From positions 55,326,001-55,390,000 of the forward strand of contig NC_092590.1 of NCBI RefSeq assembly GCF_047663525.1: a stretch of 64,000 bases of DNA, read 5' to 3'. Source of the DNA: Anas platyrhynchos. Its lineage: Eukaryota; Chordata; Aves; Anseriformes; Anatidae. The first letter of the stretch is position 1. Every line of letters begins with the position of its first letter. The notes beneath the pieces were generated by a model, which was not told the origin of the DNA, ran no database searches, and worked only from the letters and a program-made list of their open reading frames with translations. Positions 25,501 to 37,229 of the stretch are shown piece after piece. The translations under genes and the position numbers were made by a program.

Positions 25501-26703
25501 AGGCCAAGCCTTAATGGACTACCTGCATGACTCAGTCATATCCAAAAGCATTGCTCTTGGCCTCTCCATCTGTGTGGTACACTGGAAACAGCTTGAGGGG
25601 GAAGTAATAATGGATAGGCTCTTTTATCCTCTCAATTGTTTTGCCTATTTAATGAGACTACTCAGCATGTCTCCGCATTTGTACCGTTAGGTTACCTCCC
25701 TTCATGAACCCCTCCCTATCAGCAGGATGTATAGACCAGCGTAAAACCCATTGCTACTGAAAGGTTATAACCCTTCAGTCGAATAACATTAAGCATCTTT
25801 TGTTTCAAAGACCACCTCCTCATCCAGTTCTTCAGCATTGGTCAGACAAAGCACCTTAATCACCCAGGAGTGGTTTAGGCCTTCCCGAGCAATGATTCAG
25901 CATGATGGCTGAACCACCATTCCCCACGCTCAAGGCAGCATTTTCTTCAGCCAGGCACACAAACCGAAGCACAGGAGGTGTATCGGAGCAAGCAGCCTTA
26001 TTTTCTGGCTTGTTTTCCCTCAGCTCAAGCTGTTTGGAGGCGAGGGCTGAGCACAGGCACCCACCAGACCACACCCACTCTGCAATATCTGACCACTGCC
26101 TGCCCAGACAGCATCCCTACCAACCGGGAAAGGTACCCTTACTAAACAGGAAGGTTATAGGCTGCCAGCTTGTTTTTTATTTCATTTTAGGCACAACCCA
26201 GCCTGCAGAAACCCCACAGAGCAAGCACCAGGGCGAGCAGCAGGCTGGCAGCTCATCCTGCCACCAGCGAGGGGATGTGCAGGGGATGCCCAGCACCCCT
26301 CGGCACGGCTCAGGGCCCCACCTACCTGCTCGGTGAGGGGGAAGAGCAGCAGCAGGGCGCAGGCCGGGCTGGGCACGGCGCCCAGCGCCTCCTCCTCGAA
26401 GCCCAGCACGTCCACGAAGCGCCAGCCGGGGCTCACACCCAGGCGGGCCAGCACCTGCGGGGCACAGCGGGCGGGTGGCACGGCCGCAGCCCCTCAGGGC
26501 CCCGCCACCCGCCGCGGTGACACAGGGAACAAGGAGGAGGAGGAGGAGGAGGAAGGCGCCGCGCACTCACTTTGTTCAGCATCTGCAAGACAACGAGGGG
26601 GAGACGGGGGCTGAGTGGAAGCTCAGCGCCTCGCCTCAGCTCACCTCACCGCCCGGCCCCCCGCGCGCACCTCGGGGTTGATCTCCATGGGCTGCCACGC
26701 CAT
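22468..26703 (-). CDS. UCHL1: UCHL1, ubiquitin C-terminal hydrolase L1 (complete, nine exons)
   Basis: Ubiquitin carboxyl-terminal hydrolase L1 (PGP9.5) is a cysteine protease of peptidase family C12. It is abundant in neuronal cytoplasm, cleaves small adducts from ubiquitin and maintains the monoubiquitin pool. Coding exons: 26671-26703, 26571-26582, 26326-26454, 25172-25322, 23817-23902, 23684-23731, 23248-23317, 22825-22883, 22468-22554. They sum to 675 bases (224 codons plus stop), all introns are GT-AG and every phase agrees. The oxyanion Gln84 and nucleophile Cys90 ([12 protein letters not shown]), His162 (NFHFILF) and Asp177 (LYELDGRMPFP) are present. By my recollection human UCHL1 has 223 residues; the extra residue is Asn-Ser in place of Lys just before the catalytic His. 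The protein ends CKSA, where human has CKAA. Start choice: MEINPEMLNK follows the ATG as in all orthologues, with a strong context (gccATGG). Confidence 0.98.
22825..22883 (-). CDS. UCHL1: UCHL1 exon 8, catalytic aspartate
   Basis: It completes Asp177 and continues [19 protein letters not shown]. Acceptor ctttcacag, donor AAG|gtaaga. Confidence 0.96.
23248..23317 (-). CDS. UCHL1: UCHL1 exon 7, catalytic histidine
   Basis: It starts [13 protein letters not shown] and carries catalytic His162. It has one residue more than human (NS versus K) between VDD and VNFHF. It ends in phase 1 before Asp177. Donor CTGG|gtaagg. Confidence 0.97.
23684..23731 (-). CDS. UCHL1: UCHL1 exon 6
   Basis: It encodes residues 138-153, [16 protein letters not shown], matching the family's [12 protein letters not shown] crossover-loop segment. 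Donor CGG|gtaaga. Confidence 0.96.
23817..23902 (-). CDS. UCHL1: UCHL1 exon 5
   Basis: It encodes residues 109-137 ([10 protein letters not shown] ... SPEERAKHF ... NK) in the region leading to the active-site crossover loop. Acceptor cttgtgcag, donor AAG|gtacac. An 85-base intron separates it from exon 6. Confidence 0.96.
25172..25322 (-). CDS. UCHL1: UCHL1 exon 4, catalytic cysteine
   Basis: It encodes residues 59-108 plus one base of codon 109. It contains Gln84 and nucleophile Cys90 in [14 protein letters not shown]. Acceptor tttacag, donor CTTG|gtgagt. Confidence 0.98.
26326..26454 (-). CDS. UCHL1: UCHL1 exon 3
   Basis: It encodes residues 16-58, including [13 protein letters not shown] and the conserved [16 protein letters not shown] block of the hydrolase core. 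Donor CAG|gtaggt. Confidence 0.97.
26531..26555. repeat. (GGA)n microsatellite in UCHL1 intron 2
   Basis: About eight GGA units. On the UCHL1 strand this is a (TCC)n tract starting about 15 bases after the donor of the 12-base exon 2. Confidence 0.9.
26571..26582 (-). CDS. UCHL1: UCHL1 exon 2, 12-base microexon (MLNK)
   Basis: The acceptor gtcttgcag and donor gtgagt flank ATGCTGAACAAA, four codons that match the family sequence exactly. Skipping this exon would keep the frame and remove MLNK. The exon is too short for ordinary ORF finding. Confidence 0.95.
26671..26703 (-). CDS. UCHL1: UCHL1 exon 1, coding part
   Basis: It encodes [11 protein letters not shown], with donor GAG|gtgcgc. Only residues 2-4 differ from human (QLK). 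It is followed by an 88-base intron. Confidence 0.97.
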
Positions 26704-26824
26704 GGCTGCAGGCAGGAGGCGATGTCCCCTCACGCGGCGATGTCCCCCGGTAGCGGCAGCAGCAGCACCTCCCGCTCCTCACCGCCGCCCTCAGCGCTGT
26801 GGCGCGGAGCCGCCCACCCCGGCC

Positions 26825-26832
26825 CTTATATA
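26825..26832 (-). promoter_or_regulatory. UCHL1: UCHL1 TATA box
   Basis: TATATAAG on the UCHL1 strand lies about 122 bases upstream of the ATG, inside a CpG island. Initiation 25-30 bases downstream would give a 5' UTR of about 95-100 bases with no upstream ATG. It stands out as an AT-only octamer in GC-rich DNA. Confidence 0.8.
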
Positions 26833-27059
26833 GCAGCGGGACGGACCACACGGCGCCGCGGTGGGGGGGGGAGGGAGGGAGGAGCGGGGCGAGACCAAGG
26901 CGGGGGGAGGAGGGGGAGACCCCGGCCCCTGTGGTGTGGTGAGGCGGGGGGGAAGGTGCTAGAAGCGCCCCCCCGTGTCCCGCCCTGCCGCCCAGCGGGG
27001 CTGTCGCTGTCCCCAGGGCCAGCACGGGGCAGGTGCTCCCTCTGTGTGGTGTAAAGGTG

Positions 27060-29850
27060 TTCAATACAGGCAGTACGTGCTGTTGGAACAACAATACGAC
27101 AAAAAAAAAAAAAAGATAATAAATGCAACAAAACCCGTCCTCGTCAGCCTGCTGGTTGCATCGCTGCAGCTCGGTTCAATTCCTGCCTTCAAGTCGAGCC
27201 TTCTGCAGCTAATTATAACACACCGGGCTTTTTATCTTTTATTCATGACCGACAGCTTCTCCATTCTGGCCTTGGGTGTGAGCACAGCAACAAACCCAGG
27301 CTCTGGCACGCAACCTGGCCTGATCTCAGCTGAGCAACCCCTCTGCTGTGAGCAGGAGCTTGGCATGGAGACATCCTAAGAGCCCTTCCAACCCGAGGCA
27401 TCCTGTGATTCCTCCTGTCACAGTAAAGGCAAAGCAGTATACACCGATCAACACCAAAGATTTCTTTTTTTGGGGGGGTGGAAGATGTCACAGTAAACGA
27501 CAGCATCATTTATTTCTGCCTTTTCCCCTTAGGTTTTAGCTGAAAGTGTTGATACCCACCAGAAAGCCCAACATGTCTGTTGGGTACACAGTATCTCTGA
27601 CTACCATCCTTTTTGTGATCTACTCTGCCTGTGCTGGAAGATTCAAGTATCCCAAAAACTTGAATCAACAAGTATGAAGCTAACGATTGCTGATACGTAT
27701 GTAGGAGACTGCATGCAGCTCCTTTGAGAGGATGACAAGTCTTGCAGCCTAGAAAAGGGAAGGCTATAAATGGCAAGAAAAATTCTGCTTCTGAATTCCT
27801 CAGTGGCAAATGGTGGTTATAACTCCAGCCTGCCTCAAAGTAATAGCAGTGCTCAAATCTCTGGGTTACTGTCATCCCTGGGATGGCCCCTATGTCCACA
27901 CAAGCAACACACAAGGGCCATAGTATTTCTAAGGGATGATCTGCCAAATCTATCAGTACATTACACTTAAATAAACAGTAAATGTAACTGGTAAAATCTG
28001 CTGCAGTTGCATAAAGATGCCTGCCTCTGGGAAGCCACATAAAAACGAGTGCTGTGTCATATCCAGTACCCATCTACCTCCTTGCAAAGAGGAGGTCTCT
28101 GTACCATCTTTGCTCAGTGCAGGTAGATGTAAATGGCAATTTTAACCCAATACTTTGCCATCATTACAATAAAATCAGCTCACCAGAAAAAATGACTGGA
28201 AATATTTGTAAACATTTTGCATTGTCCAAATATAATAAAACTTGTGGTGTTTAACACTGCCTGTGAGTAAAGCTTTCACTCAGATGCCTAATCTGGAAGG
28301 AAGAATCTTCACTACATATATAGTCTTTGGGCCCAGTGATAATATTTACTTTCTCCCTGTGTTTCAGTTTAAGGTTTACACAAGGAAGATCTAGACCTAA
28401 ATTTAAGGGCCTTTTCCGAGTTCAGAAGCTCTCCTAACAGGAGTGACTATGACAAGCAGGGTGATGTGGGAGATGGAGCTGGCCTTATGCAATGCAGAGC
28501 CCCTGATGTGGAAACTGAGGTCATAAACTGCTTTAGAAGATCATTTTTCCTATTCCTCTGCCAGAAGCTAAGCCCTGAGACTTTCCAAGTCCCTACCTTC
28601 AGCTGCATAATCCACACCTCCCTACCAAACACCTCAGACCTGTGCCTTCCTTTGTTTTACTGTGATATTATTCACTTCCCAAAAGAAGGACCCCAAACCA
28701 ATTCCTGGAAATCTATACTCCCTACCTCCCAAACAGGCAAATTGTGTCCTTGGCTTGCTGGTGGAGCCCAGGTCAGGAGGAGCTGTGCACCGCTGCATCC
28801 CACAGGAACCCAATGCTGCAGGTCAGCAATTTCTCAGCACCTGCCCATATGCACTTACACTGCAGTGTGCTGAAAGCATCGGAGTCACTGTGATTATCTG
28901 TTGTAAGTCATTTATTGGGCTGGGGTAAAAGCCTGCCTGAGAGCAGTTATTACAGCTCAGTTATATCATAGTAGTGTGCTTGAGGGAGAGGTTGCCCTAT
29001 ACAGAAATGCAGCATCCTTGAAGAGTTGCTTGGACTACTTTTACTAAGGCCAGTGTCGACATAACTCATAGCACAGCTATGTTGATGCCCTTCCTATTAT
29101 CATAGGGGCATTTAGGATCTCTTCCTGTCATAATTGACAGCAAGAAGAAGAAATCTGAGAACATAACTCAGTGGACCAAATGGAGATGTTAGCTTTGGGA
29201 AGAGACAAACTGCTCTAGAAACACCAGTTTCTCTCCCTTAATAATAAAGGGGGTCTGTGGGACCAGTTAAGGTGACTTTTAGATGGATGAATCCAACCTT
29301 ATCTGCCTGGATATTAGCAAATCCTTGTAGCTTGCCATAGCTAATGTTATGATAATGTATGATTGAGCATGCATTATGACATATAGCAAGGACAGACTTT
29401 ATTTCTGGTTTGGAATTTCCCAAAAGTCAGCAGGACTGCCATAAGCCTGCTAAGGCAAGACGAGATTTGCAAGGGCTCCACATGCACGACTTACTGAAAG
29501 CATGAGAGGCTTTTAGCCTGGTAGGTAAGTGGCTGTGAAACAAGATGAGTTCCTATCACTTAGCAACAAGTATGCAGTAGGTGATTGGAAAGCTAATAAA
29601 ACACAGTCTTATTTTCCACCACTATCTTTTTCCCTATCAGGGTATCTCCACATGTCAATGGCTGCAGCGTTGTGAAGGACAGATGTAAGGGAATTGCAAC
29701 TGCGTTTGCATACAGGTTCCACCAAGCACACGTTATATTCTGTGTATCACCATTCCAGCTATACCACAAAATGTGTATAGCTTTCCAAAAATGAAAAGCT
29801 GGGATGTGCTGAAGAAAGCCTTTCTCCCAGATTCAATGCTGGGGAAAGCT
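27060..29850. other. Intergenic region upstream of UCHL1
   Basis: No supported gene. It contains a short plus-strand CR1 tail at 27378-27412, an A run at 27100-27113, and an unexplained 187-codon open frame on the minus strand at 27510-28073. Confidence 0.55.
27378..27412 (+). mobile_element. CR1 LINE tail remnant
   Basis: 'agcccttccaacccgaggca' followed by 'tcctgtgattcc' matches a sense CR1 3' end. It is only about 35 bases long. Confidence 0.6.
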
Positions 29851-29853
29851 CCG

Positions 29854-30379
29854 TGTCTGGTGCGTAAACCCTGGTGGGCAGCTGAGCCCCACACAGCTTG
29901 CTCACCACCCCCCGGTGGGATGGGGGAGAGAATCAGAAGGGCAAAAGTAAGAAAAACTGTAGGCTGAGATAAAGACGATTTAATAAGTAAAGGCCTTAAA
30001 AATAAAAAATACATACAAATATAACAACAACAAAAACCAAATGATGCAAAAAGCAATCACCACCAACTGTCTGAACAGCGGTCTCCTGGGAAACTCCCCC
30101 CACCAAGATTTTATTGCTGAGCTCGATGTTACACGGTATGGAATATCCCCTTGGTCAGCTGGGAGCAGCTGTGTCCCCTCCCAGCTCCCTGTGCACCCCC
30201 AGGCTCCTGGCTGCAGGGGTAGAGTGGGAAACAGAGAAGGCCTTGAGGCTGGGAAGCACCGCTCAGCAACAGCTGAAGCATGGGTGCTTATCAGCACTGT
30301 TTTGGTCACAGATCCAAAACACAACATTTTATGAGCTGCAGTGGAAAAAATTAACTCCATCCCAGCCAGACCTAGTACA
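29854..30379 (-). mobile_element. Solo LTR of an avian endogenous retrovirus (ERVL-like)
   Basis: The plus strand reads as the reverse complement of an LTR I recognise from many bird genomes. It opens TGTCTGG, then 'cacacagcttgctcaccacc', a 'ggtgggatgggggagagaat' block, 'gtatggaatatccccttggt' (U3) and 'aaattaactccatcccagcc' near the far end. The length is about 526 bases. No gag, pol or env sequence adjoins it and no second LTR was found, so it is a solo LTR left by recombination. I could not see a clean target-site duplication. The family name is by memory and not certain. Confidence 0.82.
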
Positions 30380-33178
30380 CTATGCCATAAGGTGCCAGCC
30401 ATAAAACATGGCAAATATTTCCAAGGCCATAACAGGGACAGTGGGCATCTGGGGGCTGTGTAAGGTAGTAACATCTCCCTTTTCTTCTGGTAAATTGCAT
30501 GAACCGCAGCAGTAATTCCTCTGTATTAGTGCCTCAGCCCTTAAAAGATCAGAGAGATCAATAATGAAAGCACAGAAGACTGTTATCATAAAGGGCCTGC
30601 GTCCATGAAAGCTTCGGGCAGGACCAGAGGTGTGTGTTTGCATTGCTGAGTTGCAGCCAGCTTCATTTAAACACTTGTGCGAGGATTCTCAGTGACTCAG
30701 GAGATGTTCTGGCCAGGAGGTGGAATGAGTAGGGACTGCTGAGGTGGCGACCTGCTGAAGCGTATGAATTCTTGGTTGAATATACGATGAAGGAGGCATC
30801 TGGTAACTGGAGGCAGGCAGCACTGAAGCTATGCAGATAAAAGGGTTAGGATGGTGAGGCTGCTCTGCCAAGGACTACCTCTGTGCATATCGACTGCCAG
30901 CAGTGATTCTGCAGTCACTGCAGCCAAGTCCTCTAGCATGTAAAAAATGCCTCCACAGAATGCAATAGCTCTTCTGGAAATCTGTAGGTGGAAGTGTTCC
31001 CTGAGGTGCTAAAATGTAGCTTTAAAGGCCTGCCTTCAGCATCTCAGCTCTGAAGAGTGTGGCTGTGATTTTCCAGGATTCGGATTTGTCTGGCAGGATG
31101 CTCGAGATTCTTCACCTTGCTCCTCTGCAAAGTCGTATCCACCACAGGCGATGGTGTCTTATAGGATGCTTTGTTTCCTGGTCGAAGCAGGACGAACAAG
31201 GAGTGACTCCTTTCTCTCTCCGCAAGGAAAGGCAGAAGGGAAATAACTGTTGACAAGGGTTTCTTAGTTCCAACCAGATGATACGCTATCTGTTTTTATT
31301 TGGTATGAAGGCTTGCTGGGCTTTCAACAGATGAGGAAGACACATGGGCAGTTATGTCTCATTTTTCTTACATGCTTTCTTTGGGTGACGTTAGCAAGCC
31401 ACCCGTCTTCCTCTGTAGGCAAGAACAATCCATCTTTCCAGTCTGTAGGGGAGAACAATCTATCTCTCCTTCCTCTGTCTTTGTTTAGGTAATCTATACA
31501 TTCTCGGGATTAGGATTCTTTATCTGGAGATGCCAATTACATGTCTCAAATAAGAGGACCTCATTTTGTGTGATGTTTTTGTGTAATACATAAAATAGGT
31601 AATAACGAATTCCAGTTTTGATGTAAAGGTTGGATAATATCTGTGATAGGCACCTGTATCACTACTTACTTTTTCATCCACCCAGTGCCTCTCATATGAA
31701 GGGGTTTTATTCTGAAATGTTGCCACTCCACCAGTTCAGCAGCACAAAGCATCTTCCATTGTGTCCTGGAGCTCAGATTTTACTTTCTTTTCTTCTCTCT
31801 CTCTCTCTTTTTTTTTTTTTTCTTATTTATTTATTTATTTTCCTGGGGGCAAGAGGGGCTAGTGATGGGGATTAATCCAGATAGAAAAGGCAGTCCTACA
31901 ACCCATCTTTTCACACCAATGGAGACCTTTAGCAGGATGTTGAAGTAGCTGACAATGGGAATAAGTGAGCAACAAAGCCACATCATAAAAAAGCCATTCA
32001 GCTTAACTCGGTCACAGGCTCCTGAAAGATGCCTGCTTTGTTCCAGGCATCTGGCACAGTTCTGTGTTCCTGCTGTATCTTGTAAGTAGTTTTATGGTGA
32101 AACATTTCCATCTGTTTTATACATATATCTATATATATTTACTGCCACATATAAATTCTGAAGCAAGGTGTGCTCAGCTCGACATATTCTGCTGAAAGCT
32201 GTGCTTCAGTAACAAAATTGTCTCAGGCAGTACAAGTCTCACTACCATTCTGTACATCAACAGGGACACACCACGGTATGCATTGACTTCTGACCTATAT
32301 GTCACTCTTGGGAAGTGCGAGGATTTTGTTTTTAATAAGGGAAGCACCCCGAATTAAATCTTCAGGCACAGACCAGTTTTGAGTTCAAATGTGAGTTCAT
32401 TTTCTGCATCTAAGCCAGCCCCAGCTACCTCCTCTTCATCATTCCTAAGGCCCGTGGCATATCTTAGAGCTCCCAGCCACAGAAATACACAGGTATTGTT
32501 GGTGTGCTGCTCTGGGGGGCCGCTGGCTTGGGAATGACTCAGAGCAGCACAGCTCTGACGCTTTCTCAGTGTGACTGCAGCAGACGCAAAGCCTCGCAGG
32601 CCTAGATCTGCTCTTCTGATCTGCTAAACGGAACCAGCTCTCGTGTTAATTACAAATTAACAGTAGCTATTCACTTGTACTTATAAGACAAGGCTTTGAT
32701 TTCAAAATATGTAAGAGTGAGAGACTTAACCCCACGTTTACAACCACTTTCCAGAAGTACATCTGGAGGAACATACCCCTTCGGTTCAGCTTTAATTCTG
32801 TCGCAAGGCCTTCTACAGATGGTGACCACCCAGGGAACTGCTAATGGAAAGCAGTTGTGCTGGACGTGGAGCTTTCACCAGCTGGGGGACGCGACAGCAC
32901 CAGGGCCCTACCGCTCTGTCTCCCTTGGGCATGCCACTGGAGGAAGGTTATTAGCTGTGGCTGGTTCAACTGCAAGCAAGGAGCATTAAAACCCAGTGAA
33001 ACCAGACCAATTGTTCCTTCTAGACCTGCCTTTGCTCTGAGCTGCTCTCAGAGCAGAAATCCGTGGTGCCACCTTTGCATCTACCTCAGAGCATCAGCAG
33101 TGGGGAGCAGAGGGAGGCTTTACGTCCTCTCTTCTCCAGGAATTTTTCCACGTTCTTCAAGGAGGAGATGGATTCCAA

Positions 33179-33194
33179 CCCCCCCCCCCCCCCC
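33179..33194. repeat. Poly(C) run, 16 C
   Basis: A homopolymer C run, prone to sequencing error. It shifts the phase of an otherwise open plus-strand frame. Confidence 0.9.
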
Positions 33195-34391
33195 ACCTTC
33201 AAGAGAAATGTTTCGTGTTTGTTGCTGATGGAGAAAGTGTTTTCCTGAAGATCAGCTTAACAAGCACTGTTTTGAGATGTTTCCCCAGGCCGCATGTAGG
33301 GATGAACACCATCGTTTGGCCCTCAAGCCTTACTCGTTTCAGTGGAGGTGTTTGGTTTAGGAATGTGCATGCAGAAACACATCCCTGTCTCAGTGGAGAA
33401 AAATATTTACATGGTGAGGGGAACTGCAGCATGGATCAGAAAAACAACGGGACTGTATCGCATTCTGCAGCTGTAAATACAAATGCAAAACATGCCACTC
33501 TTTCCAGGGTATGTTTGTACACACAGGGCAAAATTCCCATCGAGTGCATTTGCAGCCTGGGTTTTTCTGGCTGTATTTAGCGCACTAGACACTGGACTTT
33601 TGTCTCTTGCTTCAGAGACAAAGCTCTCCTGTTAGTAAGCTTACTGTTTCCATCTTTGTCTTAGCTTTTTCACCACTTAATTCGTGTTTATTAGTGGATG
33701 TGAATGTGTAAACAGGCATATCTATGGAAAATGAGTGGGATAGACATTCTGACCTGAGACCTGGGTTTGCTGGTGGCCTCGCTGGGAGCTACCCTGCTGT
33801 ACCACCTTGGATGTCCATCGGGAGCGGAACCAGCAGCACTTCCAGCAAAAGCTCCAAGGTGTGAGAGGGCCGGGGCTGAAAGCCAGCAGCTGCTGGCGTA
33901 TTCTCAAAATAAGGAAAAAATGTAGTCTGAAAGGCAAGCAGCATTCCCAAATCTTTGTCTTGTATTCCTGCTTTTCAGATATAGAAAAGTATTGTAGATT
34001 GTGTGTCAGTGGCCATCACAAAGCAGAGCTATATTTCTTGCATTCATTTTAAGCATCCAAGGCAAGACTAGATACATTTTAGCTTTGCAAATTTGAGCTA
34101 TTTTCTTTATTTGACTAATTACAGCCCTTGCTTTCTTAGGACTTTGGAATATTTTTTGTGTGCCAGAGACACATAAAACAGTAAATGGAGCTTGCTGAAA
34201 AGTCAGCTCTGAAAGCACCTACTGCCTTCCATCCCAGTGCTTAAGCAGCTGTTGTAGGATTTTAAAATTCTGCATCTTTTCTTACAGTTTTCCCTCACTT
34301 GGCTGCTCTAGCTAGAAGGAGGTCCAAAATGGGTTGTTTTCCTGCAGTGATCACATGCTGAAAGTCTTCTGGTTCTTCCATTTTAAATGTG

Positions 34392-34429
34392 TTTTTTTTT
34401 TTTTTTTTTTTTTTTTGTTTGTTTGTTTC
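34392..34429. repeat. Poly(T) and (GTTT)n
   Basis: About 25 T followed by GTTT units. Confidence 0.92.
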
Positions 34430-37229
34430 AAATATTGCTATAGTTTTTAAGCTAACACCATCATCCTGCTTGCCTCCCCCAAAAATTGTAATGACAAAAA
34501 AATGGAGCTGCTCCAGACTTGATGAGTGGTTGGCCGCCTTTCCTTCACCTCACTGTCAGGAAATCCCTGTATACCACTGTACAACAGACAGGGAAAGGAT
34601 GGATCAGAGAATTACATCTAGTAAAATATCTCAAAGATCATAAGCCTGTAATGAAGAGAGATATCCTGTGAGTCTAATTCTTGAATCTTCTAGCTGTATG
34701 TGCATGTGGTGGCATTCTTTCTTTGCGGAAATTTATTTGATTTAGAATTTTGAGATGGAGACTTGATAGAACAGTGATCAGTGTGAAAATGTTAGAGACT
34801 CAGTTCCAAAGCAAATTACTGTTCTGCTATAACTGAACTTTCCTCATTAAGTTTCTATGTTAAGCTCGGTTTTTGGAATAATATATTCAGTGAAAGGTTA
34901 TTTGATGGTGTAGGTTCCTCTGAAATAATAACCACGATTGCACCGCTAGATGGTAGTCTTGCTTATTCCATATTCACCGCTTTTCTACTTTCATCTGCAG
35001 AGAGAAACCGTTTCTCATGAGACGGGATTGGTGCGTACTTTAACTATCCCCCTACAGGGAATAACCCTTAAGTAAAAAGCTGGGATATAAAAGAAGGCAG
35101 AGGAAGAAACTGTATTAACTTCTCCTGAGAGGGCAATCAGAGGCACAGTCAATCTCAGAGTAGGATCTGTAAACCCGTGCTGCACTGAGGAAGCTAGTGT
35201 GCAGGCAGCTATTTGCCACTGGAAGCTCAGATGGTCGCTCATTCCTTGTTGCAAAGTCAGATGGGCTTTGACCAAAATAAATTTGCAATTTGCATTCGTA
35301 GTTCAAACATTGAGACAGCAAGATTATGATGAAATGATTTGGTTATGAACTGGTAATATAGAAAGGCCTCTCCTCTTATTATTTGTAATGTTTAGAGGTG
35401 TTGTTTCACTGGATGTTTGTGGCTTACAAAAAGAGGTAGTAAGGGCTTTGTATCAGTACCTTGCAGCAACTGCAGGAGCCATTTCATTGTACTCAGAAAG
35501 TTAACACATCAGATTGCTCTAAAACAAGAGATCTATATTTGATGAGACTGGCCGAGCCTATGCAAGCAGTATATCCACATGGAAACGTTTCAGAGAAGTC
35601 TGAGTGTATTGAGCTGCTGTCCATTTAGGATGTATATGAAATTCCGTATTTAGTTTCCTCAACACTTCATTTTTATGACTCTGCTTACTATACTGCAAAC
35701 CAAAGTGCATTATATAGACCATATAACTAAATGTTAATCATATTTTTAACCACATAGCAAAAACCACAATGCAGTGCTTTTACACTTCTCATCAAAGGAA
35801 CGTGAATTTATGACCGTCTTGCTTGGCCACTGATGTCAGGAGAACATATTAATAGGCTATTCACTCATAATCTGGGGTAACCCAACAGTTGCCTTGCATC
35901 TCTCCTATAGATGAAGTGCAAATTCCAGGGAGAGTTCTGCTCCATTATGCCTTCAAAGTCTCTGCATAAAGGCTTTCCCTGCTGCTGGATGATGTGCTTT
36001 CTTGGAGAGGAACGCACCCTGATTTGTAGACATTGGAATTTGATGAATCACCTTTGGATGTCTCAGGAGGCCATCAGTCCTTCCTGAGCTGATCAAGATA
36101 CATTTCTATCACAGATAATTAGGACTATTTGGAGGGCTTTCTTTGGATGTCCACCAAAATTTGGATGTTCTGGATCTGAAAGAGTAAATTAAAATGTGAG
36201 TCTTAGCATAAGTAAGTATTGTTCTTTTTATACAAATCTTGACTAAATCATGTCCACATTTGAGAAAAATGCAAGTACCACTGTAAACAAGAGGAATAAA
36301 TTTAGGAGTAAGATGTTAAGTGATTAAGTATAATTTCCAAGTGCTTTGCTCTGAACTATGACATCTTTGTCTAATTGTCGCTTCTTCTTGTTCATCACAG
36401 TAGTGCTCATAATTGCTTTTTTTTTTTTCTTTTTTCTGTTCTTTAGGCTGATGGATGTCAGTATGACCTGCTAAAAACACAAATATTTCTAATTAAAGAT
36501 GTTATATTCCTATTCATCTTAATTGTCCCTATAATTATAGTCAGTCCATCCAAGTTCTGCTGTTAGGGGCATAGTTATAAACCCAGAGAACAAAATAGTG
36601 AAGGTTCTGGAAATGCATAGGAAAAAAACACATCCTTTCTAGATAAATAGATTCACCATTAGAAATGGTGCAATAAATTTTGAAATGGTCTTGGGCACTC
36701 TTAATAGGATTGCTGAGTGTGTTTTAATTTAAGAGAAAATCAGCCTGGCCATTTCATTATTGTAACAGTCTTCTTTGACCTCCTAGGGCATCTTCGGTTA
36801 CTCTGATGTGGCACTGTATTTTATTAGTGATTGTTTTGCACCTGCTTTTCCAGTCTTTGTAAGATTGTTAGGTGGAAGAATGAAAGATCCGCCTGCAGTT
36901 GCCACTCAGCTACTGTGTCATTTTAATATTTTTGCCTTGGTAATGAATAGTTTTTTCCCCTGTAACCTCAAAAGCTTACGTTGAAAGGACAGAACCCCAA
37001 GTATTTGGTAAGGCTTTAAACAGAAGGAGCTTCTCACAGGTGTGCTCTTTTAAGCCTCCCTACTAACTCCCCACAACGTCGCTGTGATCCCCTGCTCCTT
37101 CCTCTCAAGACATGCCCAGGGCTTCACTCGCAACCTGCTCCTGTTGTTCTGCAGGTGCCTTAAAGCCTCGAGGTTTCCAGGACTGGTCCTTTTGCTCATT
37201 TTCCACGTCTGGGAGCACACCCTGGACCT

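Larger units (their letters stand above)
26270..27040. promoter_or_regulatory. CpG island covering the UCHL1 promoter and exons 1-3
   Basis: CpG-rich sequence with GC-box-like G/C runs spans the TATA box and the first three exons. Boundaries are by eye. Upstream of the TATA box it contains G-rich blocks on the plus strand (about 26861-26960). Confidence 0.75.

Noticed and set aside
26177-26566. 129-codon minus-strand frame in the UCHL1 5' region
   Set aside because: It is an out-of-frame shadow of UCHL1 exon 3 in GC-rich sequence.
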